Part shown: piece by piece, positions 58,515 through 64,000 of the stretch
Layout: each line of letters opens with the position of its first letter
Position numbering within the stretch: the first letter of the stretch is position 1
Assembly: GCF_018531495.1 (NCBI RefSeq)
Contig: NZ_JAHDTI010000016.1
Span: 1 to 64,000 of the forward strand
DNA length: 64,000 nucleotides
Source: Nonomuraea sediminis
Lineage (GTDB): Bacteria; Actinomycetota; Actinomycetes; Streptosporangiales; Streptosporangiaceae
Direction of reading: 5' to 3'
Program-made: the position numbers and the translations under genes
Notes under the pieces: model-generated
What the model was told of the DNA's origin: nothing
What the model saw: the letters and a program-made list of their open reading frames with translations, nothing else
The model's database searches: none

Positions 58515-59135
58515 ATGTCGCATGCCATCCTCGAGCTGGTTCAGCAGGTGATGTCGTCACCATGGCTGTACGTCGCGCTCTTCGCGCTCGCGCTGCTCGA
58601 CGGGTTCTTCCCCGTCGTGCCCGCGGAGACCTCGGTGATCACGGCAGCGGTGTTCGCGGCTTCGGGCCAGACGAACCTCGCCCTGGTCATCGTGGTGGCG
58701 GGGCTGGGCGCGTTCGCCGGCGACCACGTCTCCTACTTGATCGGTTACAAGGGCGGAAGCAGGCTGCGCGAGCGCAAGGCGCTGGTGTGGGCCCGCGGCG
58801 CGCTGGAGGAGCGCGGCGGGATGGTGCTGGTGGTGGCCCGCTACATTCCGGGCGGCCGCACGGCGACCACGCTGACGATGGGCGCGGTCCGGCATCCGCT
58901 GCGCTCGTTCTCGTTCTTCGACGCGATCGCGGCCTCCTCCTGGGCCGTGTACTCGGGCCTGATCGGCTTCTTCGGCGGGATGGCCTTCGAGAACGACCCG
59001 ATCAAGGGTCTGCTGCTCGGACTCGGCATCGCGCTGTCCATCACGGGGATCGTCGAAGGCGTGCGCTGGGTCCGCAAGCGCCGCTCGGCCACGAAGGATT
59101 CGGCAGACCGTCTCCCTGTGGACACGTCCGTTTGA
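58515..59135 (+). CDS. DedA family membrane protein
   Basis: A protein of 206 residues with re-entrant and membrane helices typical of DedA/VTT proteins ('LLDGFFPVVPAETSVITAAVFAA', 'LVVARYIPGGRTATTLTMG'), which flip undecaprenyl-phosphate or phospholipids. The RxxPGGR motif is present. I chose the ATG at 58515 because GGAG lies upstream and the upstream frame is not protein-like. It is the first gene of a four-gene cluster. Confidence 0.9.
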   Translation: MSHAILELVQQVMSSPWLYVALFALALLDGFFPVVPAETSVITAAVFAASGQTNLALVIVVAGLGAFAGDHVSYLIGYKGGSRLRERKALVWARGALEERGGMVLVVARYIPGGRTATTLTMGAVRHPLRSFSFFDAIAASSWAVYSGLIGFFGGMAFENDPIKGLLLGLGIALSITGIVEGVRWVRKRRSATKDSADRLPVDTSV

Positions 59136-59171
59136 CCCTACCTGGCGACCATCCACCTGAGAGGAGTGCGC

Positions 59172-59972
59172 ATGACTGTGCTGGCCGCGGCCATTGCCCT
59201 GGTCGGTTCATTGTTCTTCGCGCTCGGTGCGGCCCTTCAGCAGTTCGAAGCGGTCGGTTCGGCGAAGCCGGGGCTCCTGGCCCTGCTCCGCCGTCCCCGC
59301 TGGCTGGCGGGCGGCGCCTCCATCCTGGCCGGTGGTGGCCTGCACATCGTCGCTCTCGGCCTCGGACCGCTGACCATCGTGCAGCCGATGGGAGTGGCAA
59401 GCCTGCTGTTCGCCCTGCCCATCGCGGCCGCGCTGCACGGCCGCAGACCCTCACGCCGGGAGCTCTCGGCCGCCGCCGTGGTGGCCGCCGGGCTCATCGG
59501 ACTGGTCCTGCTGGTTCCCCCGTCGGCAGGACCGACGTACCTCAGCCCCACGGGCCTGGCCACGCTGCTCGCGGTCGCCGGTGTGGCGGCGGTGCTGCTG
59601 TGGGCCGGCTCCAAGGTGGCCTCCCCCGCAGGGCGCGCTGCCCTGCTGGCCACCAGCGCGGGGGTGCTCTACGGCGCCACCGCGACCCTGATGCGGGTGG
59701 TCGTCGACGGCTCGTGGAACTGGTGGTACCTGCTCGCGCTGCCGGTCCCCGCGCTGCTGGCGCTGATGCTCCTGCAGCGGGCCTACGCGGTCGGGCACTT
59801 CGGAGTCTCCTTCGCCTCGCTGCAGATCGCCGACCCGCTCACCGCGGTGGCGTTCGGCGCCCTGCTGCTGGGTGAGCCGCTGCCCTCGGGGCTGCTGCCC
59901 GTGGCGGCCGCCGCGCTGACCGCCGTCGGAACCGTCGCACTCGCCCGTACCAGTCCCCTTGAGAACCACTGA
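59172..59972 (+). CDS. EamA/DMT family transporter
   Basis: A protein of 266 residues with about ten helices. 'GLGPLTIVQPMGVASLLFALPIAAAL' and 'SLQIADPLTAVAFGALLLGEPLPSGLL' are the two homologous EamA-like repeats. It probably exports a small metabolite. GAGGAG lies 7 bases before the ATG, and the gene is 36 bp after the DedA gene. Confidence 0.82.
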   Translation: MTVLAAAIALVGSLFFALGAALQQFEAVGSAKPGLLALLRRPRWLAGGASILAGGGLHIVALGLGPLTIVQPMGVASLLFALPIAAALHGRRPSRRELSAAAVVAAGLIGLVLLVPPSAGPTYLSPTGLATLLAVAGVAAVLLWAGSKVASPAGRAALLATSAGVLYGATATLMRVVVDGSWNWWYLLALPVPALLALMLLQRAYAVGHFGVSFASLQIADPLTAVAFGALLLGEPLPSGLLPVAAAALTAVGTVALARTSPLENH

Positions 59973-59991
59973 CTTTTCTGGAGTTGCCGCC

Positions 59992-61200
59992 ATGGCCATG
60001 CCGCTGCCGAACACCGCTACCGCCCAGCTCGAGCCCGTCTCCGTCCGGCCACGACGCGTGCTGATCGCCACCGACACCTACACGCCCGACGTGAACGGCA
60101 CGGCCGTGTTCACCCACCGGCTGGCCACCGGGCTGGCCGAGCGGGGCAACGAGGTGCACGTCATCTGCGCGTCCGACACGGGTCCCGCCAAGTCCGACGT
60201 GGTCGACGGCGTGATCGTGCACCGGCTGCGCTCTGCGCCCCTGCTGGTCCACCCGACCATGCGGGTCACGGTGCCGACGCGGCTCGACCGCCTGATGGCC
60301 GCCATCGACCCCGACGTGCTGCACTCCCAGGGCCACTTCGTGGTCGGCAGGGCCGCCATCGGGGCCGCGCGCCGCCGGGGCACGCCGATCGTGGCCACCA
60401 ACCACTTCATGCCCGACAACCTCTTCCAGTTCGGCCGCATCCCCGACCGGCTGCGCATGGCGGCGGGCCGGATGGCCTGGCGCGACTTCGGGCGGATCTT
60501 CGACAGGGCCGACCACATCACCACGCCCACGCCGCTGGCCGCCGGGCTGCTGGCCGACCAGGGCTTCGAGCGTCAGGTGGAGCCGGTCTCCTGCGGCATC
60601 GACCTGAGCCGCTTCCACCCGCACGCCGAGCCGAAGGCCTGGGCCCGCAAGTCGTTCGACCTGCCGGACCTGCCGACCGTGCTGTTCGTGGGCCGGCTCG
60701 ACGAGGAGAAGCACCTCGAGGAGCTCGTCCGCGCCCTGCCGTACGTCCTCAACGAGACCGAGGCGCAGGTGGCGCTGGTCGGGCTGGGGAACCAGCGGCC
60801 GGCGCTCGAGCGGCTCGCGAGCAGGATCGGCGTCGGGGAGCGGGTGCGCTTCCTCGGCTACGTGCCTGACGAGAAGATGCCGCAGGTGTTCGCCGCGGCC
60901 GACGCGTTCGCCATGCCGAGCATCGCCGAACTGCAGAGCATCGCGACGCTGGAGGCCATGGCCACCGGGGTGCCGGTGGTGGCCGCCGACGCGATGGCGC
61001 TGCCGCACCTGGTCCAGGGCAACGGCTTCCTGTACACCCCCGGCGACGTGATCCAGCTGGCCAGGCACCTGACGACGCTCCTGACGGACGACGAGCTGCG
61101 GGTCCGGATGGGCAAGGCCAGCCGCGAGCTCGCCCTCACCCACGACCACCAGAGCTCCCTGGCCCGGTTCGAGCAGATCTACGATGAGGTGGCCCGATGA
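59992..61200 (+). CDS. GT4 family glycosyltransferase (mannosyltransferase-like)
   Basis: An enzyme of 402 residues with a GT-B fold. 'VLIATDTYTPDVNGTAVFTHRLATGL' starts the acceptor domain. The donor domain has 'LFVGRLDEEKHLEELVRAL' and the E-x7-E pattern in 'MPSIAELQSIATLEAMATG'. It resembles GDP-mannose-dependent alpha-mannosyltransferases (MgtA/PimB-like) that build glycolipids. Its place after DedA and EamA genes suggests an envelope-lipid task. The stop overlaps the next ATG by 4 nt. Confidence 0.9.
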   Translation: MAMPLPNTATAQLEPVSVRPRRVLIATDTYTPDVNGTAVFTHRLATGLAERGNEVHVICASDTGPAKSDVVDGVIVHRLRSAPLLVHPTMRVTVPTRLDRLMAAIDPDVLHSQGHFVVGRAAIGAARRRGTPIVATNHFMPDNLFQFGRIPDRLRMAAGRMAWRDFGRIFDRADHITTPTPLAAGLLADQGFERQVEPVSCGIDLSRFHPHAEPKAWARKSFDLPDLPTVLFVGRLDEEKHLEELVRALPYVLNETEAQVALVGLGNQRPALERLASRIGVGERVRFLGYVPDEKMPQVFAAADAFAMPSIAELQSIATLEAMATGVPVVAADAMALPHLVQGNGFLYTPGDVIQLARHLTTLLTDDELRVRMGKASRELALTHDHQSSLARFEQIYDEVAR

Positions 61201-61889
61201 GAGGATCCGGCACGAGCTGGGCCGCGGCCGGCGCAGGGCTCGTGGCGGCGCTCGCCCTCGGCTACGCCGAGTTCGCCCTCCCCCGCCAGCAGCTGATCAG
61301 CGACTACGCGCTCGTCCCCGGTGGGGCCCTGCCCGTCCTGGTCGGCATGCTGGGCCTGGCCTTCGGCTGCGTCATCCTGGCGTACGGCATGGCCGCCCGC
61401 GAACCCGCCCGCACCGCGGCCACCCGGCTGTTGTTGCTCGCCGCGGGGGCGGGACTGATGCTCAGCGCGGTCTTCCCGACCGACCCGGGCGGCGCGGCCA
61501 TCAGCACGCTGCCCGGAGAGATCCACCGCTGGTCGTCGGCCGTCGTGTTCACCTCGCTGCCGGTGGCGGGCTGGGCACTGGCCCGCGGCCGCACCCCCGC
61601 CCCGCGCTGGAGCTGGGTGCGCTCGCTCAGCGTGACGTCGGCGCTGACGCTGGCGGTTTACCTGGCGGCACATCCCGCCTCGATCACCTCGCCGCTCATC
61701 GGCGGGTCTGCCTACTACGGGCTGCTCGAGCGGGCGCTGGTGCTGGCGGAGATCGTGCTGCTGGCCACGATGGCGGTCGCCGCGGCCCGCACGCGGATCG
61801 CGGCCGGCTCCCCCGCCGTGCGCCTGTCCCCTGACATGTCCCCGAGCGACGAGGCTCCCGGCGGGCCGCGGGACCGGGTCGCCGCCTAG
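61197..61889 (+). CDS. DUF998 family membrane protein
   Basis: A protein of 230 residues with about six helices. 'LISDYALVPGG' at the first loop, 'LSAVFPTDPGGAA' and 'GEIHRWSSAVVF' are the conserved DUF998 loops. The function is unknown. The ATG overlaps the glycosyltransferase stop by 4 nt, so the two are coupled and may serve the same glycolipid pathway. Confidence 0.8.
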   Translation: MRGSGTSWAAAGAGLVAALALGYAEFALPRQQLISDYALVPGGALPVLVGMLGLAFGCVILAYGMAAREPARTAATRLLLLAAGAGLMLSAVFPTDPGGAAISTLPGEIHRWSSAVVFTSLPVAGWALARGRTPAPRWSWVRSLSVTSALTLAVYLAAHPASITSPLIGGSAYYGLLERALVLAEIVLLATMAVAAARTRIAAGSPAVRLSPDMSPSDEAPGGPRDRVAA

Positions 61890-61930
61890 CGGGGATCCTT
61901 CGACGAGCGGCGAAATTTCCCTGGCATAAC

Positions 61931-61950
61931 GTGATGTCCATGGACATCAC
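61931..61950. promoter_or_regulatory. 20-bp perfect palindrome across the P450 start
   Basis: GTGATGTCCATGGACATCAC is fully self-complementary and is centred on the in-frame ATG at 61940. A protein bound here would block translation or transcription of the gene. There is no ribosome binding site upstream, so the mRNA may be leaderless. Confidence 0.5.
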
Positions 61951-62710
61951 ACGTCACGCCGAGGCCAGGGCGGTGCTCTCCGACACCCGCTACGTCCCGC
62001 CGCCGGTACCCCAGGGCGCCCCGCGCGGCACCCTGGCATGGCTCCGCGCGCAGGTGTCGCGCTTCGCCACCGGCGAGGTCCACGCGGCCCGGCGCGCCCT
62101 GGTGTCCGAGCAACTGGCGATGCTGGACCCCGACGCCCTGCGCAAGGCCGCCAGGGAGGCCGCTGCCGAGGGGCGCGACTTGACCGGCATCCCCACGTCC
62201 GTGCTGGGCCAGGCTCTCGGCGTCACCGACGACCGCCTGCTCCCCGCCGTCGACGCCGCCTCCACCGGCTACCTGTCGGGCGAGACCACCCAGGAGACCG
62301 ACGCGGCGGTGGCCGTACTCCTGGAGCTGCTCGACACGGGCGACGAGGCGACCACCGTGGCCAGGATCAGCCTGCTCCTGCAGGGGCACGCCGCGACGCA
62401 GGGGCTGGTCCGCAACGCGCTGGCGCACGCCGAGCCGGGCGACCCGCCCATGGAGCTGCTGCACGAGACGCTGCGCCACGATCCGCCGCTCAAGGCCACC
62501 CGACGCCTCGACCGCGAGACGGGCCGCGAGGTGACGATCGACCTGGTGCGGGCCAACCACGATCCCGACGTCTTCCCCGAACCCGCCCGTTTCGACCTGC
62601 GCCGCGGGCAGACGCCCCACCTGACGTTCGGGTACGGCGTGCGTCCCTGCCCCGGTTCCGATCACGCCCTCGCGCTGGCCGCGGGCATCCTGGAAGGACT
62701 CCTGCCATGA
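61940..62710 (+). CDS. Compact cytochrome P450-like protein
   Basis: A protein of 256 residues, well short of the usual 400. It keeps the ExxR motif (LHETLRHDPP), the meander ('ANHDPDVFPEPARFDL') and the heme-ligand loop FGYGVRPCPG with its Cys. An I-helix-like stretch 'LLLQGHAATQGL' replaces the usual AGxxT. The N-terminal beta-rich part and several helices are missing. Starts at 61931 (GTG), 61934 and 61940 (ATG) are possible, all within the palindrome. The stop overlaps the next gene by 4 nt. Whether it binds heme productively is uncertain. Confidence 0.75.
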   Translation: MDITRHAEARAVLSDTRYVPPPVPQGAPRGTLAWLRAQVSRFATGEVHAARRALVSEQLAMLDPDALRKAAREAAAEGRDLTGIPTSVLGQALGVTDDRLLPAVDAASTGYLSGETTQETDAAVAVLLELLDTGDEATTVARISLLLQGHAATQGLVRNALAHAEPGDPPMELLHETLRHDPPLKATRRLDRETGREVTIDLVRANHDPDVFPEPARFDLRRGQTPHLTFGYGVRPCPGSDHALALAAGILEGLLP

Positions 62711-63453
62711 CGTTCCGCGAGCTGCACCGCCCGGGCGACCCGCTGCTGCTGCCCAACGCCTGGGACTACGGCTCGGCCGCGATGCTGGCCGCGCAGGGTT
62801 TCCCGGCGATCGGCACGACCAGCCTGGGCGTGGCCGCCGTGCACGGCAAGCCCGACGCGGCCGGCGCGACCAGGGCGGAGACGATCGAGCTCGCCGAGTC
62901 GATGAAGGACCTCGGCGTGTACGTCACCGTCGACATCGAGGGCGGCTTCAGCGACGACCCGGCCGAGGTCGCCGAGCTGGTCGCGGGCCTGGCTGCGCTC
63001 GGCGTGGCCGGGGTGAACCTGGAGGACGGCCGCGCCGACGGCACCCTGCGCCCGATCGAGCTGCATCAGCGCATCATCGAGGCCGCGATGGGCCACGGCG
63101 TGTTCGTCAACGCCCGCACCGACACCGCCTGGCTGAAGACCGGTGACACGCTGGAGCGGGTGCGCGCCTACGGGCACGCCGACGGCCTGTTCGTGCCCGG
63201 GCTGAGCGGGCTGGCCGAGATCGCGGAGGTCGTCGAGGCCACGGACCTGCCGCTCAACGTCCTCTACCAGCCGACGGGCCCGACGCTGGCCGAGCTGGCC
63301 GGGGTCGGCGTGGCCAGGGTGAGCACCGGCTCGCTGCTCTACCGCGCCGCGCTGCACGGCGCGCTGGCCTCGCTGCTGGCCATCCAGGACAAGGCCGCCC
63401 CGGCGATGCCGACCTACGGGGAGATCGCCGCAATCCTGCCTGCCCCCCAATAA
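62707..63453 (+). CDS. Isocitrate lyase / PEP mutase superfamily protein
   Basis: An enzyme of 248 residues with a TIM-barrel of the PEP-mutase/ICL group: 'LLLPNAWDYGSAAMLAAQGFPAIGTTSLG', metal-site segments 'VTVDIEGGFSDDP' and 'GVNLEDG', and 'VFVNARTDTAWL'. The catalytic Cys of true isocitrate lyase (KKCGH) is absent. The family makes or breaks C-C or C-P bonds in 2-oxo acids. It is coupled to the compact P450 gene. Confidence 0.88.
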   Translation: MTFRELHRPGDPLLLPNAWDYGSAAMLAAQGFPAIGTTSLGVAAVHGKPDAAGATRAETIELAESMKDLGVYVTVDIEGGFSDDPAEVAELVAGLAALGVAGVNLEDGRADGTLRPIELHQRIIEAAMGHGVFVNARTDTAWLKTGDTLERVRAYGHADGLFVPGLSGLAEIAEVVEATDLPLNVLYQPTGPTLAELAGVGVARVSTGSLLYRAALHGALASLLAIQDKAAPAMPTYGEIAAILPAPQ

Positions 63454-63506
63454 GGGTCGGCCTGACAGGATCGCCGCGCCTGCCCGCGAGCCCGGATAAT
63501 CGAGAC

Positions 63507-64000
63507 ATGCGGGTGGAGATCCTGGGACCCACCAGGGCCCTGGGCGCGGGCGGCGAGGCGGTGCTCGGCGGGCCGCGCGTGCGCGCGCTGCTGACGCTGC
63601 TCGCCCTGCACGCGGGCCGCATCGTCACCACCGAGCAGCTCATCGACGGCCTGTACGGCGAGCACCCGCCGGAGGCCGCGGCCAACGCCCTGCAGTCGCA
63701 GGTGTCCCGGCTGCGCAGGGCGCTCGGCAGGGATCTGGTCGAGTTCCACCCCGGCGGATACCGGCTGGCGCTGGCCGAGGACGAGGTGGACGCGCACCGT
63801 TTCGAACGCCTGGCCGCGGCGGGCCGGCGGGCGCTCGACTCCGGCGACCCGCGGACGGCCGCCGGGCTGCTGCGCGAGGCGCTCGGCCTGTGGCGGGGCG
63901 CCGCCCTGGCGGACGCGCCGCACGCCGCGGCCGCCGCCTCCGGGCTCGAGGAACTGCGGCTGTCGGCCACGGAGGACCGCGTCGAGGCGGACCTGGCGCT
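63507..64000 (+). CDS. BTAD family regulator, cut by the window edge
   Basis: The visible 164 residues comprise an OmpR-like DNA-binding domain ('RVRALLTLLALHAGRIVTTEQLIDGLYG', 'NALQSQVSRLRRALG') and the start of a BTAD ('VDAHRFERLAAAGRRALDSGDP'). It is the same type as the AfsR-like regulator at 38383 and probably continues with ATPase and TPR parts. The ATG at 63507 lies 54 bp after the PEP-mutase-like gene. Confidence 0.9.
   Translation, partial: MRVEILGPTRALGAGGEAVLGGPRVRALLTLLALHAGRIVTTEQLIDGLYGEHPPEAAANALQSQVSRLRRALGRDLVEFHPGGYRLALAEDEVDAHRFERLAAAGRRALDSGDPRTAAGLLREALGLWRGAALADAPHAAAAASGLEELRLSATEDRVEADLA

Overview
The window is very GC-rich (roughly 70% by eye, with the bias at third codon positions). 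It has frequent GTG starts, many 1-4 nt start/stop overlaps, several BTAD (AfsR/SARP-type) regulators, ROK and PadR regulators, lipoproteins and secreted multi-domain chitinases. This is typical of a filamentous soil actinobacterium. The chitinase domain set, the ErmE-like methylase and the compact operons suggest Streptosporangiaceae (Nonomuraea-like). That placement is inference, because no rRNA or other phylogenetic marker is present. I saw no tRNA, rRNA, insertion sequence, phage gene or CRISPR array.

Layout. 0-5.7 kb: an AI-2E-type permease, a two-component system with a divergent small secreted Cys protein, three tandem hairpin repeats, an AraC regulator carrying a 33-bp tandem repeat, and an alpha-toroid protein. 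5.75-11.3 kb: a six-gene operon (response regulator, kinase, Cys-motif lipoprotein, efflux adaptor, ATPase, permease) that looks like an envelope-stress or antibiotic-sensing MacAB-like exporter. 11.4-15.3 kb: an acyl-CoA ligase, then an ErmE-like 23S rRNA methylase preceded by a 19-codon leader with a macrolide-arrest motif, then a GT87-like membrane protein. 15.4-17.7 kb: a shrunken NarG-like protein paired with a von Willebrand A lipoprotein. 17.7-28.0 kb: six consecutive GH18 chitinases, arranged as translationally coupled blocks separated by strong hairpins, behind one likely promoter with a TTAAGAAAGTTTCCTAA-type palindrome. 28.4-31.5 kb: M14 carboxypeptidase, IYD-type nitroreductase and a divergent Lrp regulator.

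31.9-38.3 kb: a large mosaic regulator (PadR wing, two XRE-like HTHs, ECF sigma regions 2 and 4, Sel1/TPR repeats) with a PadR-like operator, a LysE exporter, a serine beta-lactamase-like hydrolase, and a methanethiol oxidase (SBP56) coupled to a membrane protein. 38.4-45 kb: an AfsR-like regulator, CocE-type hydrolase and DrrAB-like exporter. 45-49.7 kb: membrane proteins, a remnant of a peptidyl-arginine deiminase, a 5'-nucleotidase and a GNAT protein. 49.7-55.3 kb: a CUT1 sugar importer with a Gfo/Idh dehydrogenase and a divergent ROK regulator. 55.4-58.2 kb: an FAD monooxygenase with a divergent TetR, and an orphan NarL-type kinase. 58.5-61.9 kb: DedA, EamA, GT4 and DUF998 proteins. 61.9-64 kb: a compact P450 with a PEP-mutase/ICL-like enzyme, and a truncated BTAD regulator at the edge.

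Two window-wide patterns stand out. Of nine convergent gene pairs, seven overlap at their 3' ends by 12-93 bp, leaving no room for intergenic terminators. A family of GTACGGC-core palindromes recurs both between genes and inside permissive linkers of genes. The most novel single candidates are the PadR-sigma-Sel1 mosaic protein, the erm leader/attenuator, the minimised NarG protein and the six-chitinase island.
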